64,000 nucleotides of DNA from Saprospiraceae bacterium. Lineage in GTDB: Bacteria > Bacteroidota > Bacteroidia > Chitinophagales > Saprospiraceae. A model generated the notes under the pieces. That model saw only the letters and a program-made list of their open reading frames with translations. It searched no databases and was not told the origin of the DNA. Below, one piece after another: positions 18,676-27,601 of the stretch. The DNA is taken from the NCBI GenBank assembly GCA_016711125.1, contig JADJTQ010000003.1:124001-188000 (forward strand), read 5' to 3'. The stretch's first letter is position 1. Each line of letters opens with the position of its first letter. A program made the translations under genes and the position numbers.

Positions 18676-19641
18676 ATGAAAACCTATTTATTTTTCCTTT
18701 TGTTTTTTCTGACCAAATTGTTGTTTGCCCAGACGATTGCTGACTTCGAAGAATATGAACTATCATCAGACACTTTTAACAATGGCAGTGATGGAAGTGG
18801 CGGTTTCATCAGTGGTAATATATTTCTTCCAAATGACTATAGCCTGGATTTTAATGCCTGGCTGGGCTGGGCTTTGTCGTCAAAAAAAGACACCATGACC
18901 CCGGGATTTTTTAATCAATATAGTTGCATTGCTGGCAGTGGCAACGATAGTAGTCAAAACTATGCTGTAGCATTTGCACTTGAACCCGCTACCCTCAAAC
19001 TGGTTCAAGGGCCGAAGAGGGTATCCGGTCTGTACATTTGTAATGGCACTTATCCATATTTAAGCATGCGCGACGGTGATTCGTTCTCGAAAAAATTTGG
19101 TGGTCCGTCTGGCAATGACCCTGATTTTTTTATCATGACAGTTAAAAAATTTAGCAATGGTTTGTTGTCTACGGATAGCATTAATTTTTACCTGGCAGAT
19201 TTTCGATCTGATAATTCGGATGAGGACTACATCATAAGCGATTGGACGTATCTCGATCTGTCACCTTTAGGGGAGGCAGACAGCCTTCAATTTAATCTGT
19301 TTTCAAGTGACAATGGGATCTTTGGTATGAATACGCCTGCATATTTTTGTATTGATCAGATAGTTACTGAAGATTTAAGCACCTCTTTGTCTTCTACAAT
19401 CCAAGATCAGGTAAAGTTGGATCTTTTCCCAAACCCAGCAACGACATTCGTGCAAATTAGCGCCGAAAAGCAGCTTAACCCTGTAATTAGTATATATGAT
19501 CAAACTGGTAAAATGATGCAAACCGCCACCTTGATCGAGGGTCGATATACTTTGGACGTACAAGACTACCTTCCCGGATTGTATTATGTTGTGATGGAGA
19601 ATAACACCAAATATATATCCGCTGGATTTATTAAGCAATAA
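18676..19641 (+). CDS. DUF4465 secreted protein with T9SS sorting domain, probable surface cobalamin-binding (BtuH-like) protein
   Basis: The 321-aa protein has a signal peptide (FFLLFFLTKLLFAQ), a DUF4465 body (IADFEEYELSSDTFNN, GWALSSKKDTMTPGF, YAVAF, GLYICNGTYPYLSM, FYLADFRSDN, FCIDQI) and a C-terminal type A T9SS sorting domain from about 245 (LDLFPNPATTFVQIS ... GLYYVVM). As I recall, DUF4465 proteins in Bacteroidota B12 loci are the BtuH class of B12-binding surface proteins. Its position 14 bp after btuB under one cobalamin riboswitch supports that role here. In this organism it would be exported through the T9SS instead of being a lipoprotein. Confidence 0.85.
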   Translation: MKTYLFFLLFFLTKLLFAQTIADFEEYELSSDTFNNGSDGSGGFISGNIFLPNDYSLDFNAWLGWALSSKKDTMTPGFFNQYSCIAGSGNDSSQNYAVAFALEPATLKLVQGPKRVSGLYICNGTYPYLSMRDGDSFSKKFGGPSGNDPDFFIMTVKKFSNGLLSTDSINFYLADFRSDNSDEDYIISDWTYLDLSPLGEADSLQFNLFSSDNGIFGMNTPAYFCIDQIVTEDLSTSLSSTIQDQVKLDLFPNPATTFVQISAEKQLNPVISIYDQTGKMMQTATLIEGRYTLDVQDYLPGLYYVVMENNTKYISAGFIKQ

Positions 19642-19734
19642 TAAGGTAGTTTTAGATAAAATCTCCTGCAACAGGAAGGCATACTCACCTGTGCGGAATT
19701 TGGAATTTGAGATTTGGAATTTCTCTCGAGAGAC

Positions 19735-20265
19735 ATGAAGCCACTCTTTTGGACACTCCTTTTGGCAACGATATTTACTGCTGGGTTCATGCGTTCGGAC
19801 GCTCATCGTCGAGCCATTGAATTCAACATCATGGATTTTGAATGGCCGGAGAGCGAGACCCAACTTGATTCTTTGATCGTAGAATGGAGAGTTGACCCAG
19901 CCAAACGATCTTTACTATCGAATCAATTGCGTATCGATTACATCTTTATGTCAGTCCTATTTCCAGCGATCCTGATATTTTGTCTTTGGGCAAGAAAGAG
20001 ATTGGCAACGGTTTCGGTCATTCTTAAAAGGCAATTTAGAACTATTCGATTGATGCTTTTAATAGCAGCTTGCTCGCAGGTCCTGGCTTGGCTTTTTGAT
20101 TTTTGTGAAAACGCCCGACTCGAAACATGGCTCATGGCTGGTTCGGTTGATCAGATAATTCTGTTCAAAGAAATGGTATTTAGTAAATTTAGTATTGGTA
20201 TTATTGGTTTTTTAATTGGAGCCGGAGCCCATTTGTATGCTTGGCTGCTTTCAAAAGCAGATTGA
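19735..20265 (+). CDS. Hypothetical membrane protein
   Basis: The protein has 176 aa from the ATG at 19735 (MKPLFWTLLLATIFTAG). I see four probable TM segments: residues about 4-20, 70-90 (IFMSVLFPAILIFCLWA), 107-125 (LMLLIAACSQVLAWLF) and 150-172 (IGIIGFLIGAGAHLYAWLL). I do not recognise the family. It follows the btuB/DUF4465 unit at about 90 bp and may be cotranscribed, but no link to cobalamin is evident. An upstream in-frame ATG at 19714 is less likely because it would put a charged extension before the first TM. Confidence 0.65.
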   Translation: MKPLFWTLLLATIFTAGFMRSDAHRRAIEFNIMDFEWPESETQLDSLIVEWRVDPAKRSLLSNQLRIDYIFMSVLFPAILIFCLWARKRLATVSVILKRQFRTIRLMLLIAACSQVLAWLFDFCENARLETWLMAGSVDQIILFKEMVFSKFSIGIIGFLIGAGAHLYAWLLSKAD

Positions 20266-20383
20266 AGAAGATTTTAAATTATCAGTGGTTCGTGTATTAT
20301 GAGCTCATTAGTAGTGATAGCTATGCGATTTGACCAGACTTTGGATCAAGTCAAAAGTACCTGAAGTATTGAAATCATAAAAG

Positions 20384-21811
20384 ATGACTGTATTTAAAAA
20401 AATGAATTTGGCGGCCATAGTTTTGGGTCTTTTGTTATCTTTTTTTAGCCCTTATATGCTTTATGGGCAGCAGGACCTAACCGGTACCGCAGTGGACGGT
20501 TACCGTGGTATCTGGTTTGAACTTAATCAGAAATTTCCCCATGGTGATAAATATAGTGGCGGTCTGGGCACCTATACGGCAAAACATATCCCATTGGCGA
20601 TCTACGCTGCTGAAGTAGACAAGACCTTTTTTGTTTATGGAGGCACCACTGACAAGGATGAACGACATTTGCTTTGTATGATTGGCTATTTTGATCACAA
20701 AAAATCAGTCGTTGGTAAGCCTAGAGTTGTATATGACAAAAGGAATGTAGATGACCCTCACGATAATCCCAGTCTTTCAATCGATGATCAAGGCTATCTA
20801 TGGGTTTTTGTCAGCGGTCGCGGTCGAAGTCGGCCTGGGTTTATTTACAGGAGTAAATCGCCCTACGACATTTCGGCATTTGATCTCGTGCTGGAAAGTG
20901 AAATGACCTATCCTCAACCCTGGTTTATTCCAGAATCAGGATTTATGTACCTTTTTACAAAATATACCGGAGTGCGTGAATTGTATTTTCGCACCAGTGT
21001 TGACGGAATGACCTGGACCAGCGATCGCAAATTGGCCGGCATCAAAGAGGCGGGTAAAGACAAGAGTGGACACTATCAAGTAAGTAACCGCTATCGTGAA
21101 AAAGTCTCAACTTTTTTTAATCGTCACCCCGACGGTAATGTAGATCAGCGAACCGATCTCTATTATATACAAAGTTCGGACTTTGGAAAGACCTGGACGA
21201 ATATTCATGGAGAGACCCTGGAGATCCCTTTGGAGGAGGTCAATAGTTCGGCGCGAGTCTTTGATTTTCAAAGTGAAGGAAAAAATGTTTATGTAAAGGA
21301 TCTTCAATTTGATAGAAACGGAAATCCCATGTGCCTCTATGTCACTAGTGGTGGCCATGAGCCTGGACCCGATAATGATCCCCGCGAATGGAGGTTAACC
21401 AGGTGGTCTGGTAGCAAATGGGTACATACGGTGATTACCAGATCTGATCACAATTACGATATGGGTTCTCTTATCTTGAAGGATCGTGATTGGTACCTTA
21501 TCGCTCCGACCACCGATGGGCCCCAGAAGTATGGTACCGGAGGTGAAGTCGATCTGTGGCATTCTAAAAACAAAGGCAAACGTTGGAAGCTGCAAAAGGC
21601 GGTTACCCGCAATAGCAGTCTGAATCATTCTTATATCAGGAGAGTACTCAATGGCCGCACACCATTTGAATTTTTCTGGGCTGATGGCAATCCGGACCAG
21701 CAGAGTATTTCTCATCTGTATTTTGGTGATTTACAAGGAAATGTCTGGCAATTGCCGTACCACATGACTAAGGACGAACAAAAACCAGAGGAGATCAGCT
21801 TCAACAAATAG
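20384..21811 (+). CDS. Secreted BNR-repeat protein (BNR_4, sialidase-like propeller)
   Basis: The 475-aa protein has a signal peptide (AIVLGLLLSFFSPYMLYGQ). The mature part starts TGTAVDGYRGIWFELNQK and contains the recurrent pattern DPHDNPSLSIDDQGYLWVF, SKSPYDISAF, TSVDGMTWT and SSDFGKTWT, i.e. Asp-box/BNR motifs. It matches the BNR_4 family found in carbohydrate-degrading loci of Bacteroidota. The fold would be a six-bladed propeller, perhaps a glycoside hydrolase or polysaccharide lyase. No substrate can be named. It stands alone, with no SusCD pair beside it. Confidence 0.8.
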   Translation: MTVFKKMNLAAIVLGLLLSFFSPYMLYGQQDLTGTAVDGYRGIWFELNQKFPHGDKYSGGLGTYTAKHIPLAIYAAEVDKTFFVYGGTTDKDERHLLCMIGYFDHKKSVVGKPRVVYDKRNVDDPHDNPSLSIDDQGYLWVFVSGRGRSRPGFIYRSKSPYDISAFDLVLESEMTYPQPWFIPESGFMYLFTKYTGVRELYFRTSVDGMTWTSDRKLAGIKEAGKDKSGHYQVSNRYREKVSTFFNRHPDGNVDQRTDLYYIQSSDFGKTWTNIHGETLEIPLEEVNSSARVFDFQSEGKNVYVKDLQFDRNGNPMCLYVTSGGHEPGPDNDPREWRLTRWSGSKWVHTVITRSDHNYDMGSLILKDRDWYLIAPTTDGPQKYGTGGEVDLWHSKNKGKRWKLQKAVTRNSSLNHSYIRRVLNGRTPFEFFWADGNPDQQSISHLYFGDLQGNVWQLPYHMTKDEQKPEEISFNK

Positions 21812-21917
21812 GTTCAGGATCACTATTTATATTGCGAAATAGCTGTTTTTGGCAAAGTCATTGTATAGGATGTTGGCAATGGACCCCCATTGATTTGATC
21901 CCTCCAAATTAAATGCC

Positions 21918-22112
21918 ATGCCTACAACAAAAAAGATTATTGCCGCCTCGATCATTGTATTTACTTTATTGATGATCAAGTGGTCAACCGGTTTTCTTCC
22001 GGAAGTCATTGAGATGTCAAAAGATCTTTCTTTTTTGATTTTGGTCCTACTTCTCTTACTATTGGTTTCATTTGCCATCTTTAAAATGATTAGGATACTA
22101 ATCCAGGAATGA
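21918..22112 (+). CDS. Small two-TM membrane protein
   Basis: The 64-aa frame MPTTKKIIAASIIVFTLLMI ... LSFLILVLLLLLLVSFAIFK has two hydrophobic helices with a short loop and positively charged N-terminus. Composition and frame look like a real small membrane protein, but no family is recognised and no clear ribosome-binding site is seen. Confidence 0.4.
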   Translation: MPTTKKIIAASIIVFTLLMIKWSTGFLPEVIEMSKDLSFLILVLLLLLLVSFAIFKMIRILIQE

Positions 22113-22217
22113 AATTTTATTGCTCTTAGGAGTTTTTAGTGGGTAGTTCTTCATTTAAAGGGGCTCTATTTTTTATGAAAAAATTGGAAACCCAATAAAT
22201 ATGGCGAAGACCCAATT

Positions 22218-23030
22218 TTATTGCATCATTTCTTTCTTAAGCCATTGAGGCCGGTCAGTCGTAATGCAGCGCACTCCACAGGCTTCCATTCTCTTCGCAT
22301 CTTCCGGAGTATTTACGGTCCAGCACCAGACTTCCTTATCAATGGCAGTAAATCGACGTACAAGGTCCGTATCAATTATTTGATGATTTAAGTCCACACC
22401 ATCCAGGTCACTTTTAGAAATATCATCAAATCGACTATTTAGATCGTCCAGATTGGAGGATAGGAAATAGCAGGGAATCTTAGGAAATGTTTTTTTGGTT
22501 TCGACTATCGTCTCATAGTTAAAGGCGATGAAAGCAATACTTCCAGTCTTCCAATATTTATTAATTGATTTTTGCAAATGAGGTATGATTTCCTGACCAC
22601 ATTTTATTTCGATTACGAGTAGACGGTTATCGGGTACAGTCCGAAGTAAGCCTTTTAATAGAGGCACCGTTTCACTCGAGTATTTTTTGAGATTACTTGT
22701 CTTAAGCTTGACCGGAGTATCTTTTAGATCGCGGTAGTTTGTCTGGCTGATGTCCAGATCCAGTCCCAGCAAACGTTTGGCATTCGAATCGTGAATCACC
22801 ACAATTTTTTCATCTTTGGTAAGCATGACATCACACTCTACTCCATCACTTTCAAGTTGCCATGCCAGTGTAACGGATGCCATTGTATTTTCCGGTGCCA
22901 AATAAGATGCACCCCGGTGGGCAATATATTGTAATTGTGCATGTGCAGTCATCGTAAGAAAGGAGAAGAAAAAACAAAAGACAGAGTACGAGCCAGCCAA
23001 CAAGCCAATTTTACTATTTCGATTATTCAT
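22218..23030 (-). CDS. Glycerophosphodiester phosphodiesterase
   Basis: The 270-aa protein has a signal peptide ending near residue 31 (TMTAHAQ). The GDPD domain has its metal-binding and catalytic motifs: YIAHRGASYLAPENT (HRG plus E-N), GVECDVMLTKDEKIVVIHD (E-x-D and catalytic His), LLVIEIK and WCWTVNT near the end. It hydrolyses deacylated phospholipids to glycerol-3-phosphate and an alcohol in the periplasm. It lies about 95 bp downstream of the PhoX-type gene in the same direction, so the two may act together in phosphate scavenging. Confidence 0.92.
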   Translation of the reverse strand: MNNRNSKIGLLAGSYSVFCFFFSFLTMTAHAQLQYIAHRGASYLAPENTMASVTLAWQLESDGVECDVMLTKDEKIVVIHDSNAKRLLGLDLDISQTNYRDLKDTPVKLKTSNLKKYSSETVPLLKGLLRTVPDNRLLVIEIKCGQEIIPHLQKSINKYWKTGSIAFIAFNYETIVETKKTFPKIPCYFLSSNLDDLNSRFDDISKSDLDGVDLNHQIIDTDLVRRFTAIDKEVWCWTVNTPEDAKRMEACGVRCITTDRPQWLKKEMMQ

Positions 23031-23124
23031 AGCTATTATTCTTTGGGTCGCATATCATTTATTATGCGACCAAAATACCGAAGCTGATTATAAGTCAAAA
23101 AAGACTTTTGACAAGTGGATTTAT

Positions 23125-24543
23125 TTAGATTACCAGTCCTTTTCTCTTATCCCATGGTCCGGTGATGGCAATGGTGAGTCCAGGCCCCTGAATGTTTACA
23201 AATAATATTTTACCATCGGGTGAAAATGTAGCTCCGGCAAATTCGGATTTATAGCCTACATTTTTAGCAATATGATAGATGCCTCCTTCAGGAGTGACAC
23301 CAACAATTCTAGATGCTGATTTATCTTCACAAATCACTAAGTCACCATGATTGGAAATGGTCAAATTGTCAGCACTTTCAATTAAATCGGTATTGTTGGG
23401 TTCAATGAATATTTCAAGAGTGGCCGGTTGCTCCCCTTCGTTGGATTGTCCTTCATTGGGTGATAATTGATATCTAAATATCTGACCGTGCTCTAGTCTG
23501 CCACCATTTGTACAGGCAAAGTAAAATTCGTTTTCTCCAAACCAAATTCCTTCTCCCCGGGCAAACCGGGCAGCACCTTTGGCAAATCCCCGATATCTTA
23601 GATCATCATCTGGAGCATCAATTCCATCGATATCCAGCCATTCTATCTCATACTTATTACCAATGATCATCTTGTCTCCGGGAAGATCTGCCCAATTCCT
23701 TGTTTCATATCCAGGCCGATCTTTGATAGCCAATGCCTGGAGTCTTCCACCGTCTTGTAGTTTGCCCTTTACATAGGGTATAAATCGATAGATCAGACCA
23801 TCTCCGCGATCTTCCGTCTGATATACAATGCCACTACGGGGGTCTACGCAAACCGCTTCGTGATTAAACCTACCCATGCCCAGAAGGGGCGTCGGTGCAG
23901 CCAAAAGGGGAGTACTTGACGCGGACACTTCAAAAGCGTATCCATGCCATTTTTCGCGTTCATTATTAGGTGAACTCGTGTCTTCTTCACAAGTGATCCA
24001 GGAGTTCCAGGGAGTACGGCCCCCAGCGCAATTTCTTAGGGTGCCAGCCAAACTCAAATATTCCGTTTCCACCTGCTGGGTCACCGGATTGTATACTAGA
24101 GTAGTGGTTCCACCCATGCAGGGGGTTTTACCCCGGCCATAGTCATACACCATGTCCGGATTGATTTTTGATAAAAGCTCTTTGTTAGCTCCATAAGGGC
24201 CATCTGCTACGTTTCCCTGTGACAGTTCGTGATTTCTAATGATGATTATTTTACCGTCCGGACCTGGAAAAGTTGCCATTCCATCAGCAGCACCAGGCAC
24301 GACAAATCCGTCCGTCATCATTGAACCTTTAGAAGAAATCACCCGGTAACTAAAACCTTCAGGCAAATTTAGGGTGGCTTCCGGATCATCAATAAGTGGA
24401 CCATAACCTTCTTGCAGGAAGTCATTTGAAAGGTTAGCATCGACTGATGACTTTTCAGAATTGCATCCAACCGCAAAGGCTTGCAGACCAAAAAATCCTA
24501 AACTATAATGGCTGGTTCGGGTTAAAAATCGTCTTCTATCCAT
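23125..24543 (-). CDS. PhoX-family (DUF839) periplasmic phosphatase-like protein
   Basis: The 472-aa protein begins MDRRRFLTRTSHYSLGFFGL, a twin-arginine type leader, followed by a Cys (VGCNSEK) that could also be a lipobox. The body has PhoX/DUF839 features: LPEGFSYRVISSKG, DGMATFPGPDGKIIIIRNHE, GGTTTLVYNP, LRNCAGGRTPWNSWITCEE, GRFNHEAVCVDP, VYQTEDRGDGLIYRFIP, and SADNLTISNHGDLVICED. PhoX enzymes are Ca/Fe-dependent alkaline phosphatases. The cofactor ligands (E, H, C) appear present. Its direction and spacing suggest joint transcription with the GDPD gene. Confidence 0.88.
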   Translation of the reverse strand: MDRRRFLTRTSHYSLGFFGLQAFAVGCNSEKSSVDANLSNDFLQEGYGPLIDDPEATLNLPEGFSYRVISSKGSMMTDGFVVPGAADGMATFPGPDGKIIIIRNHELSQGNVADGPYGANKELLSKINPDMVYDYGRGKTPCMGGTTTLVYNPVTQQVETEYLSLAGTLRNCAGGRTPWNSWITCEEDTSSPNNEREKWHGYAFEVSASSTPLLAAPTPLLGMGRFNHEAVCVDPRSGIVYQTEDRGDGLIYRFIPYVKGKLQDGGRLQALAIKDRPGYETRNWADLPGDKMIIGNKYEIEWLDIDGIDAPDDDLRYRGFAKGAARFARGEGIWFGENEFYFACTNGGRLEHGQIFRYQLSPNEGQSNEGEQPATLEIFIEPNNTDLIESADNLTISNHGDLVICEDKSASRIVGVTPEGGIYHIAKNVGYKSEFAGATFSPDGKILFVNIQGPGLTIAITGPWDKRKGLVI

Positions 24544-24651
24544 GCTTACGCGATGTTTTTAAAATAAGATAACTAGTCGAATTTAGGAAAAAAATTAAAG
24601 TATGAACGATACATACCATTTAGGCATGCGAATAGTTGAACCCGCATTATA

Positions 24652-24868
24652 CATTGGAAATTCCAATGCCTAATTTGACGATTGAAAATCAAACATTTAG
24701 ACTAAGTATATAGAAACCAAAGTGGTGATTTTCAATATCAGGGTCTCACCCTGATAAATCATTGAGGATCAATGATTTCGCCAGCTGATGACGATTAATG
24801 TCACTGTCAGACAAGCCTTGCTTCGTCTGACCCTCTGGGCAGAATCAGCAATTCTAATGCTGATTCTG
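24652..24868. repeat. Cluster of six perfect or near-perfect hairpins
   Basis: In about 220 bp there are CATTGGAA/TTCCAATG (24652-24668), TTGAAAATCA/TGATTTTCAA (24682-24735), TATCAGGGT-CTC-ACCCTGATA (24736-24756), AAATCATTG/CAATGATTT (24756-24778), GTCAGAC-AAGC/GCTT-C-GTCTGAC (24806-24831), and CAGAATCAGCA/TGCTGATTCTG (24840-24868). They lie between the SprB surface protein gene and phoX, both on the minus strand. The density is far above chance. One may be a terminator, but so many are hard to explain that way. Confidence 0.85.
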
Positions 24869-24921
24869 GATTGCATCAATGGACTCAAATGAATCCCTAA
24901 CCTTAATAAATTCGAAGCTGA

Positions 24922-27357
24922 TTAATGCTTCATGATCCGCCGTACGGCAACTTTATTGTCTTGAATTATTTTCGAAAAGTAAATACCAGGACCGATATGT
25001 GATAGATTTACTTCTAAAGTGCCGTATCGAAGTTTTTCTTGTTTAAGAATGAGTAACTGCTGACCATTTGCATGGTATAAGATAAAATCAACCGGTCCAT
25101 CATCATTAGAAGGTAGTTGAATATTGACCTTGTCGGAAACAGGATTTGGAAAAATTCGTATCGCAGCATTAAATGCTTCGTCAATTGTTGATACCGTTCC
25201 ACTCACTTGCACCAGGAATGAGCAACACTGGTAGTTGCCTGACGCATCGATAGCCATGTAGGATACCTTGGTTTCACCGGCAGGAAAAATACTGCCGCTG
25301 GGCAAACCTTCAGTCATTGCAAAAGAATCTACTCCACAATTGTCAGAAGCCACAGGTAGATCATACAGAACTACGGTTCCACTATCCACTTCAATATCTT
25401 CGACGCATGAAAGAAAGACCGGTCTAATAGTGTCGACTACGGTGACTTTTGACATTTTTTCTGTCAGATTGCCGGCTGCATCGATCGCTGAAAAAGTGAC
25501 TTGCTGCTCGCCTAACTGTGTACAATCCATCATATTGGGAGCTGCCCATAAAGAATCAACCCCGCAATTATCGAAGACTCCTGCAAATGGGAGATCGAGA
25601 GGAATCGCTCTAAAACCCATGCTGTCAAGGTAAAGAGTAGCATTCTGTATTACCAGTAAAGGAGAAGTCGTATCCGTAACCATCACTTCGACAGAAGCAC
25701 TTTTTTGACAATTATTGGCATCAATGAGGGTAATAGTATACATTCCCTGATTTATTCCAGATAATGAAGCTTCGATATCACCCGAATTCCATTGGACGCT
25801 AAAAGGGGTAACACCTCCTGTGATCGTGGATAATATGGCTCCATCCATCGCATCCGGACAGCTGACACCGGTAGTCGAAAAATCAATCAGAATCTCATTG
25901 GGTTGTTCAATCATCACGGCTACAATTGTCTCACATCCAGTCGCATCTGCCACCGTCACATCATACATGCCTACCTTAAGGTTTGATGCTATCGGCCCAC
26001 TCTGGCCATCTGACCATTCATAGGTGATTGGGTTTAGAGCATTTGAAGTTATTACTTCCGCCAAACCTGAGCTGTCGCCAAAACACAATACCGGAGTTTC
26101 ATTGATGGACGCTGCCAGACTACAACTGCCCCCCTGCACCGTGGCCATTCCGACCTTGGTGCATTGATTGGCATCGGTAACTGTCACCTGATAGGTGCCA
26201 GCAGCGAGATTGCTAACATTCACGGTAGTAGCCCCAGTGCTCCATGCATAGGAATAAGGGCCTACGCTACCCATAGCACTCACAGACACTGTACCATCTC
26301 CTGCCATAGGAGCGCTTTCATTGGTTGCGGTTGCTACAATGTTAAGTGCCGTAGGTTCTTCGATCATGATACTGCCCGTCGTTGTACAATCATTAGCATC
26401 AGTGACCGTGACATTATACATACCCGCCGCTAAGTTTATAGTGGTTTTTGTGGTACGTCCATTTGACCATGTATATCGATATGGTGTGGTACCTCCCGAT
26501 GGATTCGCAGTTGCAGAACCAGTGTTTTGTCCATTACAAAGTCCGTTGCTAGCAACAGTAGCCAATCCGAGTAGGGCAGGTTGAGAAATGTTGACGGTTG
26601 CATCCGAACTCATCGCATTTGCATCCATGATCGTTACATTATAACTTCCAGCTGTCAGATTTGCTATTGTCGATGAGGTTGCACCCGTTGACCATTTATA
26701 GGTATAGGGCGGAGTCCCACCCGAGGCATCGGCTGTTACCGATCCGTTATTTCCACCATTGCAGGATACATTAATCTGATTACTAATTCCGGCCACCAGC
26801 GGAGCACTGTCTGCCTGAAGGATAAAGCTCTTCGATCCTGATATCGGGCTGTCACCGGAAGAACTGCCGTTGCCGTTGGTCAGATTGCCCGCGTAATACA
26901 TGGTAATGGTAGCACCATCTGGTCCATTGGGGGCTATCCAATTAAAGTTCCAGCTGACTTGTGTGGCATTAAAATTCTTTGCACCACTGTGTTCTACGTA
27001 TTCTCTATTTCCGGTATTGGCAGTACCTACATCGTTCGTATTTTCCGTCAAATCTCCCGCATTATTGTTGTTGGCCCCAAAAACACTGACCAGCTGAAAG
27101 CCTCCACGGGCCGGAGTTCCCTGCGTGGCCTTGATCGTAAATGTGGCTGCGTAGGTCTGGCCAGCCTCAACCAGATCCGGTATACCGCTTACCTCCAGGG
27201 TGCCATTAAAGGCACCTCCACCGTGACACTGATTGCAAAATTCATCAAATGGAGCATTGGTATGAGCATTTGGCGGATTTGCTGCATTGCCTCCAAACAG
27301 CACCCATGCTGCAAAAATCAGTGAGTATCCTGATATAATTTTATACTTGGTTTTCAT
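24922..27357 (-). CDS. T9SS-secreted surface protein with CxxCH motif, Reeler-like domain and SprB repeats
   Basis: The 811-aa protein has a signal peptide (1-25), a CNQCH motif at 41-45 resembling a c-type heme site, a choice-of-anchor V/Reeler-like domain (about 50-180), and about five SprB-type repeats (190-560), each with SCNGxxNGS, GGTPPYTYxWSTG, LxAGxYxVTVTDANxC. Two HYR-like modules (about 560-720) precede a C-terminal sorting domain (IRIFPNPVSDKVNIQ ... GPGIYFSKI). SprB repeats occur in Bacteroidota gliding adhesins. This is a cell-surface adhesin candidate. The CxxCH could bind heme, although one isolated motif is not proof. Confidence 0.88.
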   Translation of the reverse strand: MKTKYKIISGYSLIFAAWVLFGGNAANPPNAHTNAPFDEFCNQCHGGGAFNGTLEVSGIPDLVEAGQTYAATFTIKATQGTPARGGFQLVSVFGANNNNAGDLTENTNDVGTANTGNREYVEHSGAKNFNATQVSWNFNWIAPNGPDGATITMYYAGNLTNGNGSSSGDSPISGSKSFILQADSAPLVAGISNQINVSCNGGNNGSVTADASGGTPPYTYKWSTGATSSTIANLTAGSYNVTIMDANAMSSDATVNISQPALLGLATVASNGLCNGQNTGSATANPSGGTTPYRYTWSNGRTTKTTINLAAGMYNVTVTDANDCTTTGSIMIEEPTALNIVATATNESAPMAGDGTVSVSAMGSVGPYSYAWSTGATTVNVSNLAAGTYQVTVTDANQCTKVGMATVQGGSCSLAASINETPVLCFGDSSGLAEVITSNALNPITYEWSDGQSGPIASNLKVGMYDVTVADATGCETIVAVMIEQPNEILIDFSTTGVSCPDAMDGAILSTITGGVTPFSVQWNSGDIEASLSGINQGMYTITLIDANNCQKSASVEVMVTDTTSPLLVIQNATLYLDSMGFRAIPLDLPFAGVFDNCGVDSLWAAPNMMDCTQLGEQQVTFSAIDAAGNLTEKMSKVTVVDTIRPVFLSCVEDIEVDSGTVVLYDLPVASDNCGVDSFAMTEGLPSGSIFPAGETKVSYMAIDASGNYQCCSFLVQVSGTVSTIDEAFNAAIRIFPNPVSDKVNIQLPSNDDGPVDFILYHANGQQLLILKQEKLRYGTLEVNLSHIGPGIYFSKIIQDNKVAVRRIMKH

Positions 27358-27601
27358 TCTTTGAAGCGATTATTTAGCGGTAATAAATCGAAATTTAGGA
27401 TTGCAAGGTCGAAGATTGGTAATGTAATATTGATTAGTCAAAAAACTAGCTATTCTTTTTTCCGAGCCGGACAATTTTAATTCTAAACCCGTTCGGGTGA
27501 TCTGGTGCGGCATAACATACTAAAGCAGATCTTCAATGGTTTGATGAAGATCTGCCTTAATAGGTGATTGTTGCCTGATCCCTTTAAAATAGTTTCCAGT
27601 A

